A stretch of DNA of 47,342 bases, from positions 1-47,342 of the forward strand of contig JAEZAD010000237.1 in assembly GCA_023430565.1 (NCBI GenBank), given 5' to 3'. Below, piece by piece: positions 32,878 to 40,765 of this stretch. Within the stretch, counting starts at the first letter, position 1; each line of letters begins with the position of its first letter. A program made the position numbers and the translations under genes. Source of the stretch: Verrucomicrobiota bacterium (GTDB taxonomy: Bacteria > Verrucomicrobiota > Verrucomicrobiia > Opitutales > Opitutaceae). The notes below the pieces were generated by a model. It worked only from the letters and a program-made list of their open reading frames with translations. It had not been told where the DNA came from and did no database searches.

Positions 32878-32911
32878 GCTGAACGCTGACTGCTGAACGC
32901 TGATCGCTACA
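32878..32911. repeat. Right arm of the heptamer element around the four-helix-bundle gene
   Basis: Heptamers GCTGAAC, GCTGACT, GCTGAAC and GCTGATC end in GCTACA, which contains the TAG stop (32907-32909) of the sigma-54 regulator. It forms the leader of the four-helix-bundle gene and can pair with 32501-32528. Confidence 0.85.
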
Positions 32912-34271
32912 ACCCGTATTTTTCCAAGCGGCGGTAGAAGGCGCTGCGGGAGAGGCCGAGTTCTTCGGCGGCGCGGCGGGCATTGCCGTCGCAGCGGGCG
33001 AGGGTTTTTTTTATGAGAAAGGCTTCGACCTCCTCGATGCTCATTTCCTCGAGGCGCGGGGTGGCGTCGTGGGCGACGGTGAGGCCGAGATCGGGGGCGC
33101 GGATGACTTTGGCCTGGGACATGAGGACGCCGCGTTCGACGGCGTGGTCGAGCTCGCGGACGTTGCCGGGCCAGTGGTGATCGCGCATGGCCTGAATCGC
33201 GGATTCGTCGAAACCGGTGATGGGTTTTCGATAGCGTTCGACGTGCTGTTTCAAGAAGTGCTGCGCGAGGAGCTCGATGTCTTCGCGGCGCTCGCGGAGC
33301 GGCGGGAGGTGGATGTGAATCGTGTTGAGGCGGAAGAGAAGGTCCTGGCGGAATTTGCCGGCGGCGACTTCGGCGGGGAGGTCGGAGTTGGTGGCGGAGA
33401 CGAGGCGGACGCTGGCGCGGTAGGTGCGGGAGGATCCGACGCGTTCGAACTCGCCGGTTTCGATCGTGCGGAGGAGCTTCGCCTGCTGGCTCATGGGAAT
33501 GTTGCCGATTTCGTCCATGAACAGCGTGCCGCCGTCGGCGAGTTCGAAGCGGCCGGCGCGGTCGGATTTGGCGTCGGTGAAGGCGCCGCGGACGTGGCCG
33601 AAGAGTTCGCTTTCGAACACGCCCTCGGGGAGGCCGCCCATGTTGACGGAGATGAAGGGTTTCGCGGCGCGGACGGAGACGGCGTGAAGAGCCTGGGCAA
33701 CGACGCCTTTGCCGGTGCCGTTTTCGCCGGTGATGAGGACGTTGGCGTCGGACGGGCCGACGCGGGCGATGACGTCGAGAACGGGGCGCATCGCGGCGGA
33801 TTGGGCGATGAGCGTGGGGCCGCCCTTGCCGCGGAGGAGCTGGTTTTCCTGTTGGAGGCGGGAGTAGGCGCGGACGGCGCTGCCGAGGGCGATCTGGTTT
33901 TTGACGATCGCGAGGAGGCGGGGGTTGTCCCAGGGCTTGGTGACGAAGTCGCGCGCGCCGCGGCGCATGGCTTCGACCGCGACGTCGACGCTGGCCCAGG
34001 CGGTCATGACGACGACGGGAAGCGAGGAATCGATCGCGGATAGTTTGGTGAGAAGGTCGAGGCCTTCCTGGCCGGAGGTGGTGTCGCGGGCGTAGTTGAG
34101 GTCCATGAGCACCAGACCGAAATCGCGGGCCTCGACCGCCTTGACGACGGCGGCTGGGGACTTGGCGGTTTCGATCTGGTAGCCTTCGGATTTGAGGAGG
34201 ATGCGCAGGGCCTCGAGGACGTCGGGCTGGTCGTCGGCAACGAGGAGGCGCGGGGATTCCGCTGGGGTCAT
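32907..34271 (-). CDS. Sigma-54-dependent response regulator, NtrC family
   Basis: A 454-residue activator starting MTPAESPRLLVADDQ. The frame extends 77 codons upstream, but that is Arg-rich readthrough into the preceding gene, so ATG 34271 is used. The receiver domain has Asp13/Asp14, phospho-acceptor Asp57 (VLMDLNY) and Lys112. The AAA+ domain has Walker A GENGTGKG (182-189), GAFTDA (229-234) in place of the usual sigma-54-contacting GAFTGA, and Walker B TLFMDE. A Fis-type helix-turn-helix ends the protein (ARRAAEELGLSRSAFYRRLEKYGL, the last 24 residues). Partner kinase at 31156-32496. Three sigma-54 promoters nearby (P1, P2, P3) are its probable targets, including its own operon. Confidence 0.95.
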   Translation of the reverse strand: MTPAESPRLLVADDQPDVLEALRILLKSEGYQIETAKSPAAVVKAVEARDFGLVLMDLNYARDTTSGQEGLDLLTKLSAIDSSLPVVVMTAWASVDVAVEAMRRGARDFVTKPWDNPRLLAIVKNQIALGSAVRAYSRLQQENQLLRGKGGPTLIAQSAAMRPVLDVIARVGPSDANVLITGENGTGKGVVAQALHAVSVRAAKPFISVNMGGLPEGVFESELFGHVRGAFTDAKSDRAGRFELADGGTLFMDEIGNIPMSQQAKLLRTIETGEFERVGSSRTYRASVRLVSATNSDLPAEVAAGKFRQDLLFRLNTIHIHLPPLRERREDIELLAQHFLKQHVERYRKPITGFDESAIQAMRDHHWPGNVRELDHAVERGVLMSQAKVIRAPDLGLTVAHDATPRLEEMSIEEVEAFLIKKTLARCDGNARRAAEELGLSRSAFYRRLEKYGL

Positions 34272-34303
34272 GGAAGCGAGTGACGAAGCCGGAGGGAGGG
34301 GAG

Positions 34304-34552
34304 TCAAGCGGCGAGCCGGTGGGATTCGCGCTTGCGGAATGGCGTGCGGGAATAGCTCGACGCGGTGTGCGCGATCCGGCCCCGCGAGTAATCGCCGATC
34401 ATGAGAAGAACGGCGAGCGTGGCGGTGAAGACGCAAAGCGCGTTTTCGGCGTTGAGGGCGGAAGGAATGGAGGCGCCGGCGAATTCGGCGAGGGCCACGC
34501 ACGGATAACCGGCGGCGATGAGGAGGGCGATGACTTTGATGGTGGTTTTCAT
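34304..34552 (-). CDS. Small membrane protein at the head of the regulator operon
   Basis: An 82-residue protein starting MKTTIKVIALLIAAGYPCVALA, which is either a signal peptide or a first helix. A second hydrophobic stretch lies at about 38-54 (ALCVFTATLAVLLMIGD), followed by an Arg/Ser-rich tail. No family is recognised. A sigma-54 promoter (P2) sits directly upstream with a predicted leader of about 20 bases, and the regulator gene begins 32 bases downstream. Being the first product of a self-controlled regulatory operon, it could act on the kinase or the envelope; this is inference from position only. Confidence 0.7.
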   Translation of the reverse strand: MKTTIKVIALLIAAGYPCVALAEFAGASIPSALNAENALCVFTATLAVLLMIGDYSRGRIAHTASSYSRTPFRKRESHRLAA

Positions 34553-34582
34553 TGGAGGGATTGGGAGTTGTGCCCTCCTGAT

Positions 34583-34598
34583 TGCAGCGCGCGTGCCA
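34583..34598 (-). promoter_or_regulatory. Predicted sigma-54 promoter P2 (regulator operon)
   Basis: On the minus strand it reads TGGCACGCGCGCTGCA: GG and GC separated by 10 bases, matching the -24/-12 consensus. The predicted start is near 34572 and the first ATG is at 34552. The operon includes the regulator itself, implying autoregulation. Confidence 0.8.
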
Positions 34599-34631
34599 AC
34601 GAAATGGATACGTTGTAAGTGCCGGTTGTTG

Positions 34632-34645
34632 AGCGGGTAAAATTT
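34632..34645. promoter_or_regulatory. Shared AGCGGGTA element upstream of P2
   Basis: AGCGGGTAAAATTT begins 34 bases beyond the outer edge of the promoter, exactly as AGCGGGTAGAAATT does at P1 (27772). The palindromic partner half seen at P1 is not conserved here. Candidate site for the NtrC-type activator. Confidence 0.55.
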
Positions 34646-34939
34646 TTTATCGGTTTTTGGGGCGCCGGATTGGCGAGAGAATTCTTTCGCGGGTGGGAGG
34701 AGGGATTCCCGGAAATGGGAAGATACGCGGCGTGAAAGCAGCGGCGTGGCGTTCGATCAGGAACACAGAGGGCACAGAGCGCAGCCGCGAGAGGGCACGG
34801 AGGCTCTGCAAGCAGGCGGCAGCGCAAAAACGGTGCTTCGTATTCTCTGGGTCGGAGCTCTATGAAAGCCCTGCTGGCAAAGGGCAGAAAAACTCTTGCG
34901 TCGGTCGGCGGGGTATCGCTTTGTGACCGTTCTCTTGTT
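34646..34939. other. Spacer between the regulator operon and the tRNA
   Basis: No gene is supported in these 294 bases. They contain an ACACAGAGGGCACAGAG direct repeat near 34768 and the upstream part of P2. A promoter for the plus-strand tRNA is expected here, but I could not identify boxes with confidence. Confidence 0.4.
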
Positions 34940-35016
<77 letters not shown>

Positions 35017-35067
35017 GTTTCAACCCTCGGCGGTCATAGGCCGCGGCTTCAGCGTGGCAGAGGGGGG

Positions 35068-35547
35068 ATGGGTTTCTCGCGAATGATTTCTACAGAGCAG
35101 CAGTCGGATCGGAGGCGGGTGGTCTGGCCGGTGGCGCTGGCGGTGGCGATCACGTGGTGTTCGGGGCGCTCGGTCGAGGGTTTGCCTGAGACGTTCGATG
35201 GGAGCGACAAGCTGGTGCATTTCGCGCTGTTTGGGCTGATGGCGACGCTGGTGGCCCGGATCGAGGCGGTGGCGCGGACGCGTCCCCTGGGGATGTATGC
35301 GGCGATCGTGATCGTGTCGGTGTTTGGCGTGACGGATGAGCTGCACCAGCATTTCACGCCGGGGCGTTCGATGGATGTGTGGGATTGGGTCGCGGACACG
35401 CTCGGGGCGGTGGTGGCGACGGTGTTGTATGCGGAGTGGAATGGATACCGGCGGTTGTTGGAGGCGAAGGTGGTGGGAGCGTTTCGCAAACGGTGCGTTG
35501 AAATCGATTCGGCGGCGTGCGTAATCGCCGCGGATGGACGCCGCTAA
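35068..35547 (+). CDS. VanZ-family membrane protein
   Basis: A 159-residue protein with hydrophobic helices at about 21-33, 50-64 and 74-88 and the VanZ signature: KLVHFALFGLMATL, then DELHQHFTPGRSMDVWDWVADTLGAVVAT at about 90-118. VanZ relatives are small envelope proteins linked to glycopeptide tolerance or lipid processing, mostly of unproven function. The last 14 bases overlap the start of ligA in another frame, which suggests translational coupling. ATG at 35068 is the first in frame; ATG at 35083 is possible. Confidence 0.85.
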   Translation: MGFSRMISTEQQSDRRRVVWPVALAVAITWCSGRSVEGLPETFDGSDKLVHFALFGLMATLVARIEAVARTRPLGMYAAIVIVSVFGVTDELHQHFTPGRSMDVWDWVADTLGAVVATVLYAEWNGYRRLLEAKVVGAFRKRCVEIDSAACVIAADGRR

Positions 35548-37741
35548 AGCGCAGAAACGGATTGCGGAACTTCGCGCGCAGGTCGCGCGGCACGACGAGC
35601 TGTATTACCGGAAGGCGAAGCCGGAGATCACGGATTTCGACTACGACCTGCTGAAGCAGGAGCTGGCGGATCTGGAGAAGCGGCATCCGGAATTTGCGGC
35701 GAAGGATTCGCCGACGCAGAAAATCGGCGACGATCGCGTGCGCGGTTTCAAGGAAGTCGAGCACCGGCAGAAGATGCTGAGTCTGGACAACACCTACAAC
35801 GAGGCGGAGCTGCGGGCGTTTCATGCGCGGATGGCGCGGTTGCTGGAAGCGGAGGATCTTGGCTACACGGTGGAGCCGAAGATCGACGGGCTGGCGGTGA
35901 GTTTGACGTATGAGGACGGGCGGCTCGTGCGCGCGGTGACGCGCGGGCGCGGGGATCGGGGCGACGACGTGACGGTGAACGTGCTGACGATTGAGGCGTT
36001 GCCGCGGGTGTTGAAGGGAGCGGCGCCGAAGGTCGTGGAGATTCGCGGGGAAATTTATCTGACGCAGGCGGAGTTCGAGCGGATCAACGCGGAGCGAGCG
36101 GCGGCGGGCGAGGAGCTGTATGCGAATCCGCGCAACACGGCGGCGGGAACGATCAAGCAGCTCGATCCGGCGGAAGTGGCGCGGCGGAAGCTTTCGATCG
36201 TGCTTTATAGTCTGGGGTATTGTGAGCCGGCGATGGTGGGATCGCAGACGGAGTTGCAGGCGAAGCTGAAGGCCTGGGGATTGCCGGTGGTGGAGAAATA
36301 TTGGCGGGTGCGCGGAATCGACGAGGCTTGGGCGGCGATCGGCGAATTGGATGCGATGCGGCGGACCTTCGCGTATGGCACGGATGGCGCGGTGGTGAAG
36401 TTGGACGAGTTCGAGCAGCAGCGGATCGTGGGCTCGACGGACAAATCACCGCGGTGGGCGATCGCTTATAAATACAAACCGGACACGGCGCGGACGCGGT
36501 TGAAGGCGATCACGATTCAGGTGGGGAAGACGGGAATCCTGAGCCCGGTGGCGGAGTTGGAGCCGGTGTTTTTGTCGATGAGCACGATCGCGCGGGCGAC
36601 GTTGCACAACGAGAACGAGATTCGGGAGAAGGATATTCGCGTGGGCGATCTCGTGGAGATCGAGCGGGCGGGTGAGGTGATTCCGGCGGTGCTGCGATCG
36701 TTCCCGGAGGAGCGGACGGCGGGCGCGAAGGAGTTCGATTTGTTCGCGGCGGTGGGCGGGAAATGTCCGGTGTGCGGCGGGCGGATTGCGAAGGTGGAGG
36801 TGGATACCGAGAGTGGAGTGGGTGCGGCGTGGAAGTGTCAGAATTACGATTGCCGGGCGCAGCGCGTGGGACGGCTGGTGTTTTTCTGCAGCCGGCGGGC
36901 GCTGGCGATCGACGGCGTGGGCGACATCGTGGCGTCGAAGTTGGTGGAGTTGGATTTGGTCAAGGATCCGCCGGATCTTTACGACGTGAATTTGGAGACG
37001 CTGGCGACGTTGAACCTCGGGACGACGGAGGAGCCGCGGGTGTTTGGGGAAAAGAACGCGACGAAAGTCGTCGCGGCGCGGGAGGCGGCGCGGGCGTTGC
37101 CGCTGGAGAAATGGCTGTATGCGTTGAGCGTGCCGGACGTCGGCGAGACGACGGCGCGGGAACTCGGGCGGCGGCATCGGAATTTCGCGGAATTGAAGGA
37201 GTCGGAGTTGTTGAAGGCGGTGCTGCGGCGGGCGGAGCTGGAGGACGAGAAGGAGCGGGAGAGTCCGAACTCGAAAAAGAACCCGGCGAAGGATGAGGCG
37301 GAGAAGGAGCGGCGGAAGGCGCGGCGCGTGGAGATCGACGCGGAACTCGCGGCGTTGAGTGGCGGCGTGCTGGCGGGCGTGCCGTCGGAGCTGGGGCCGG
37401 CGGTGGCGGCGAGTGTGCTGACGTTTTTTGCGAGCGAGCCGGGGAAGCGTTTGTTGGCGAAGTTGGCGGCGCTCGGGATCGAGCCGCAGGGGACGGTGAT
37501 GACGGCGGGGGCGTTCACGGGGAGGACGTTTGTATTGACGGGAACATTACCGACGCTGAAGCGGGACGAGGCGGAGCAGAAGATTCTCGCGGCGGGCGGG
37601 AAGGTGAGCGGGAGCGTGAGCAAGAAGACGAGCTATGTGCTGGCGGGCGAGGAGGCGGGGTCGAAGCTGGAGAAGGCGAAGGCGCTGGGGGTGACGGTGA
37701 TCGACGAGGCGGAGTTTTTGCGGATGGTTGGGAGCGGGTGA
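35534..37741 (+). CDS. ligA: NAD-dependent DNA ligase
   Basis: A 735-residue enzyme that seals nicks in DNA using NAD. The N-terminal Ia domain has HDELYYRKAKPEITDFDYDLL at about 20-40. The adenylated Lys116 is in EPKIDGLAVSL, and TRGRGDRGDDVT follows. An OB-fold contains AYKYKPDTARTRLKAI. A four-Cys zinc finger (CPVCGG and CQNYDCRAQ) lies at about 411-440, then HhH repeats and a BRCT domain over the last 80 residues. It is about 60 residues longer than typical ligases because of a Lys/Glu/Arg-rich insertion at about 571-602 (for example KKNPAKDEAEKERRKARR) within the HhH region. Start ATG 35534 overlaps the VanZ gene. Confidence 0.97.
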   Translation: MDAAKAQKRIAELRAQVARHDELYYRKAKPEITDFDYDLLKQELADLEKRHPEFAAKDSPTQKIGDDRVRGFKEVEHRQKMLSLDNTYNEAELRAFHARMARLLEAEDLGYTVEPKIDGLAVSLTYEDGRLVRAVTRGRGDRGDDVTVNVLTIEALPRVLKGAAPKVVEIRGEIYLTQAEFERINAERAAAGEELYANPRNTAAGTIKQLDPAEVARRKLSIVLYSLGYCEPAMVGSQTELQAKLKAWGLPVVEKYWRVRGIDEAWAAIGELDAMRRTFAYGTDGAVVKLDEFEQQRIVGSTDKSPRWAIAYKYKPDTARTRLKAITIQVGKTGILSPVAELEPVFLSMSTIARATLHNENEIREKDIRVGDLVEIERAGEVIPAVLRSFPEERTAGAKEFDLFAAVGGKCPVCGGRIAKVEVDTESGVGAAWKCQNYDCRAQRVGRLVFFCSRRALAIDGVGDIVASKLVELDLVKDPPDLYDVNLETLATLNLGTTEEPRVFGEKNATKVVAAREAARALPLEKWLYALSVPDVGETTARELGRRHRNFAELKESELLKAVLRRAELEDEKERESPNSKKNPAKDEAEKERRKARRVEIDAELAALSGGVLAGVPSELGPAVAASVLTFFASEPGKRLLAKLAALGIEPQGTVMTAGAFTGRTFVLTGTLPTLKRDEAEQKILAAGGKVSGSVSKKTSYVLAGEEAGSKLEKAKALGVTVIDEAEFLRMVGSG

Positions 37742-37747
37742 AGGGAA

Positions 37748-37780
37748 GCGCAAAGACGCGAAGGGGCGCCAAGGACGCGG
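37748..37780. repeat. GCGCAAAGACGCGAAGG-type direct repeat
   Basis: Repeated words GCAAAGACGCGAAGG and CGCCAAGGACGCGG lie directly downstream of ligA. This is a common dispersed word family in many bacterial genomes; on the minus strand it gives spurious LAPLRVFAL peptides. Confidence 0.55.
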
Positions 37781-37874
37781 AGGAAGAGGAGAGAGGGGCA
37801 GCTTGCGGAGAATGCTCGGCGTGTTTGTCGCGGCCGTTTGCGATCGGCGAATTCGGACGGTCGGGCGGGTGGTA

Positions 37875-37903
37875 TAGAAAAGGCGCGGTGAAGCACCGCG
37901 CCT
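37875..37903 (-). terminator. Intrinsic terminator of the 37928-38539 gene
   Basis: On the minus strand AGGCGCGGTG, a short loop and CACCGCGCCT are followed by TTTTCTAT. The 10-base-pair GC-rich stem lies 24 bases past the stop codon. Confidence 0.75.
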
Positions 37904-37927
37904 CGGCCTGGGGAAGTGCTGCAGCGA

Positions 37928-38539
37928 TCAGTAGCCGCGTTGTTGGAGGGCGCGGCTGAGCTCCTGCATGAAGGACTGGCCGTCGGCGGCGCTGGGGCGG
38001 TAGCCGGGTTGGCTGATTTCGGTGAAGCCGGGGCGGCCGTATTGGTCGATGATCCATTTGCCAGTGACGCCGTCGCTGAAGGTGACGGTGCCGCTGGCGA
38101 CGGCGCCGGGGATGAGAGTGACCTTGTCGACGGCAACGGAGACGTTGCCGGCGCCGGCGGGCGGGAGGGCGTCTTCGTCGTCGAAGGATTCGTCGGCGTA
38201 GGCGGGGTCGTCGGGGTTTTCGGACGGCTCGTCTTTGGCGAGGCCGAGCTTTTCTTTGGCTTTGTCGAGGAAGCCTTTTTTGTCGGCGGGAGCGTTGCGC
38301 GGTGGGAGCGCCGCGCCTCCGGGGGAGGCGGCGGGTGGGGATTTGGAGACGTCGGAGGTGTCGACTTTGGGGGCGGGGTCTTTGAGGGCGAGATTGAGGT
38401 CGTCCACGAGGAAGCGGACGTCGCGGTAGGTCATGGAGACCTGAAACTCGTCGTGAAGCTTTTTCTGGATGGCCGAGAGGTTGTCGCCGGCGGCGACCCA
38501 GCTGGAGACGGCTTGTTGCTGTTCGGGCGTGAGGGACAT
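37928..38539 (-). CDS. Conserved-looking hypothetical protein
   Basis: A 203-residue protein not assigned to a named family. Residues 1-50 (SLTPEQQQAVSSWVAAGDNLSAIQKKLHDEF) look like a small helical domain, perhaps helix-turn-helix. Residues 51-125 are Pro/Ala/Asp-rich and probably disordered, including a KKGFLDKAKEKLGLAKDEP segment. Residues 126-203 look like beta strands (VSVAVDKVTLIPGAVASGTVTFSDG, GKWIIDQYGRPGF) and end in helix. There is no signal peptide, so it is probably cytoplasmic. A clear terminator follows it, and a heptamer repeat lies directly upstream of its ATG. Codon use matches its neighbours. Confidence 0.75.
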   Translation of the reverse strand: MSLTPEQQQAVSSWVAAGDNLSAIQKKLHDEFQVSMTYRDVRFLVDDLNLALKDPAPKVDTSDVSKSPPAASPGGAALPPRNAPADKKGFLDKAKEKLGLAKDEPSENPDDPAYADESFDDEDALPPAGAGNVSVAVDKVTLIPGAVASGTVTFSDGVTGKWIIDQYGRPGFTEISQPGYRPSAADGQSFMQELSRALQQRGY

Positions 38540-38547
38540 GGAGCGAA

Positions 38548-38606
38548 GTTGAGAGCTGAGGGTTGAGAGATGAGAGTGGGTAAAGGCTGAGAGCTGAGAG
38601 TCTAGA
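38548..38606. repeat. Heptamer repeat (GTTGAGA type) upstream of the hypothetical gene
   Basis: Units GTTGAGA, GCTGAGG, GTTGAGA and GATGAGA are followed after a short gap by GCTGAGA twice and GTCTAGA. It begins nine bases upstream of the ATG at 38539 and is the same word family as in ispG and at 24958-24987. Confidence 0.75.
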
Positions 38607-38701
38607 GCAAGAATGGGGAAATGCCAGTGGTGTGAAGCGCGCGCGAGCTCGCGGCCTACGTTTTACGTCGACGGTGGCACGGCGAGCGCGCCACCTACGA
38701 A

Positions 38702-38730
38702 GAAAAAAGGGCGGGCCTGAAGGCCCGCCC
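38702..38730 (-). terminator. Intrinsic terminator of dnaA
   Basis: On the minus strand GGGCGGGCCT and AGGCCCGCCC are separated by two bases and followed by TTTTTTCT. It is a strong stem and U-run about 30 bases after the dnaA stop. The upstream edge reads AGTAGGGCGGG, the same GTAGG boundary word seen at other repeats. Confidence 0.8.
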
Positions 38731-38759
38731 TACTTGGTGTCAGCGCGGTCAGGCGCGGG

Positions 38760-40148
38760 TCACTTGGAAAGCTGGGTTTTGAGGAACTCGACGCTGCTGC
38801 GGGTCGTGGAGTCCTGCTCCATCATGTTGTCGACGGCTTTGCAGGCGTGAATGACGGTGCCGTGGTCGCGGCCGCCGAAGGCGTCGCCGATTTCCTGGAG
38901 CGAGTGCTTGGTGAGCGTGCGGGCGAGATACATCGCGATCTGGCGGGGGATGGCGATGTTGTTGGGGCGCCGCTTGGAGGTCATGTCGCTGTGGCGGATC
39001 TGGAAGTGATCGGCCACGCGTTTCTGGATCGTTTCGATCGTGAGGATGTTCTGCGCCTGCTCCATCAAGACGTCCTGGAGGAGCATCTCGGCGGTGGAGA
39101 GATCGAGGGGCTTGTTGGTGAGGGCGGAGTAGCTGGCGACTTTGATGAGGGCGCCCTCGAGGCGGCGGATGTTTTTCGAGATGTTTTGGGCGATGAAGGT
39201 CAGGACGGCGGGCGGGATGTCGAACTTCAGGCTTTGGGCCTTGCTGCGGAGGATGGCGAGGCGGGTTTCGAAATCGGGCGCCTGGATGTCGGCGGGGAGG
39301 CCCCATTCGAAGCGGGAGACGAGGCGGGACTCGAGTTTCTGGATTTCGGAGGCGCGGCGGTCGGAGGAGAGGACGACCTGTTTACCGGATTCGAAGAGGT
39401 CGTTGAAGGTGTGGAAGAACTCTTCCTGGATGCGCTCCTTGCCGGCGAGGAACTGGACGTCGTCGATTAGGAGGACGTCGACGTGGCGGTAGCGCTGGCG
39501 GAATTTGGTGAGCGAGTTTTCCTGGAGGGCCTGGATGAACTCGTTCGTGAATTTTTCGGTGGAGAGATAGGCGACGCGGGCGTCGGGGTTGTTGCGGAGG
39601 ATGGCGTGCCCGATGGCGTGCATCAGGTGGGTTTTGCCGAGGCCGGTGTCGCCGTAGATGAAGAGGGGATTGTAGGCTTGGGCGGGTGCTTGGGCGACGG
39701 CGAGGGCGGCGGCGTGGGCCATCTGGTTGTTGGAGCCGACGACGAAGGTTTCGAAGGTGTTACGAGCGTTGAGCGAGTGGCCGTTGGGGCTGCGGTCGTC
39801 GTAGCGGGTGCGGCGGACCTGGGTGCGGGCGCGATGGGCGGCGTCGATCGCGGGGGCGCGCGGGGCGGCGTGGGGCGGGGCCGGGCGGGTGGCGTCGGTT
39901 TTCTTGAGGGTGACGTTGACCATGCGGCCGGCGGTGAGGCGCAGGCGTTGCGTGATCAGGTCGAGGTAATTGTCGTGAATCCAGATCGCCGCGAAATCGT
40001 TGGGGACGCCCAGCGCGATCGAATCCTCGGTGGATTCGAGGCACACCATGGGCTCGAACCACATCTGGAATACGTCCTCAGGGAAGAGCTCCTTGAAGTC
40101 GCATTTGACGGTTTCCCACAGGCTGGGCGACAGGGACAGAGAGGGCAT
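38760..40148 (-). CDS. dnaA: Chromosomal replication initiator protein
   Basis: A 462-residue AAA+ protein that opens the replication origin. Domain I spans about 1-85 (LWETVKCDFKELFPEDVFQMWFEP), and the short Pro/Ala-rich domain II about 86-125. The AAA+ core has Walker A GDTGLGKT (166-173), Walker B VLLIDDVQFL and sensor motif LSSDRRASEI. Domain IV ends with FGGRDHGTVIHACKAV, the DnaA-box-binding signature, at about 424-439. Length is normal. The 638-base gap upstream contains candidate DnaA boxes. A terminator lies directly downstream. No dnaN is adjacent in this window. Confidence 0.97.
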   Translation of the reverse strand: MPSLSLSPSLWETVKCDFKELFPEDVFQMWFEPMVCLESTEDSIALGVPNDFAAIWIHDNYLDLITQRLRLTAGRMVNVTLKKTDATRPAPPHAAPRAPAIDAAHRARTQVRRTRYDDRSPNGHSLNARNTFETFVVGSNNQMAHAAALAVAQAPAQAYNPLFIYGDTGLGKTHLMHAIGHAILRNNPDARVAYLSTEKFTNEFIQALQENSLTKFRQRYRHVDVLLIDDVQFLAGKERIQEEFFHTFNDLFESGKQVVLSSDRRASEIQKLESRLVSRFEWGLPADIQAPDFETRLAILRSKAQSLKFDIPPAVLTFIAQNISKNIRRLEGALIKVASYSALTNKPLDLSTAEMLLQDVLMEQAQNILTIETIQKRVADHFQIRHSDMTSKRRPNNIAIPRQIAMYLARTLTKHSLQEIGDAFGGRDHGTVIHACKAVDNMMEQDSTTRSSVEFLKTQLSK

Positions 40149-40647
40149 GAGCAGGCGAAAGGACGGAATTATTCACACAGGGCGGGGGACGACTGAATTT
40201 AGCACCCGTATCAACGTCCTTCTGGTGGCGGCGGCTGGGAAATGGGGAGTCGGACCATCGGGAAAAACCAACCAGAATGAGAATGATGTAACGTATTGAT
40301 GGCCAGAGATTGAGTCTGGATTTCCGCCGGGGTAGGAAGGCGAGCTGATGTGGGGCTAAAAAGAACAGCCGGACCGTTCCAAAAAACTGACCGGGCGCGG
40401 AGTAACTGCGAAGCAAAAAGTCATTTCAAGGTCATCTTTCTCCCAAGTTGTTCACAACGGAACGGGGCATAACTTTTCGCCACTTTTGTGTTGCTTCGCC
40501 GGGCGCAAATCGGCGCGGCGGGGAGTGGGGAAAAACCCCTGTAGTCGGGGTGAAACTACGTCACCGCAGGGGTGGCTTGTGAAGCCGGTTGGCGGGTGAC
40601 GGGGAGGTGACGATGGGGTGACGGACGTGTGGAAAAATGGATACGGT

Positions 40648-40670
40648 CACCTCGCGCGAAGCGCGAGGTG
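40648..40670. repeat. Perfect hairpin CACCTCGCGC / GCGCGAGGTG
   Basis: A 10-base perfect inverted repeat with a GAA loop, with no T-run on either side. It directly adjoins the AGCTCCA repeat and resembles a REP-type palindrome more than a terminator. Confidence 0.6.
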
Positions 40671-40727
40671 AAGCTCCAAGGACCAAGCTCCAAGCTCCAG
40701 GGAAGCTTTAAATTCCAAGCTCCAAGG
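40671..40727. repeat. AGCTCCA heptamer repeat
   Basis: Several copies of AAGCTCCA and CCAAGCTCC are interrupted by AGGACCA and GGAAGCTTTAAATT. On the minus strand the word is TTGGAGC. Mostly direct repeats of one unit, again seven bases long. Confidence 0.7.
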
Positions 40728-40765
40728 GCCGCAAGAGAGCGGCCGCGAACGTGCGGCCTACGAGG

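Noticed and set aside
32870..32983. 38-codon upstream extension of the four-helix-bundle gene
   Set aside because: It reads through the heptamer arm (SDQRSAVSVQ) and the end of the regulator; the family N-terminus begins at the ATG at 32869.
38674..38690. Plus-strand TGGCACGGCGAGCGC as a sigma-54 promoter
   Set aside because: The -12 part is poor and no plus-strand gene follows; it lies in a REP-like repeat.
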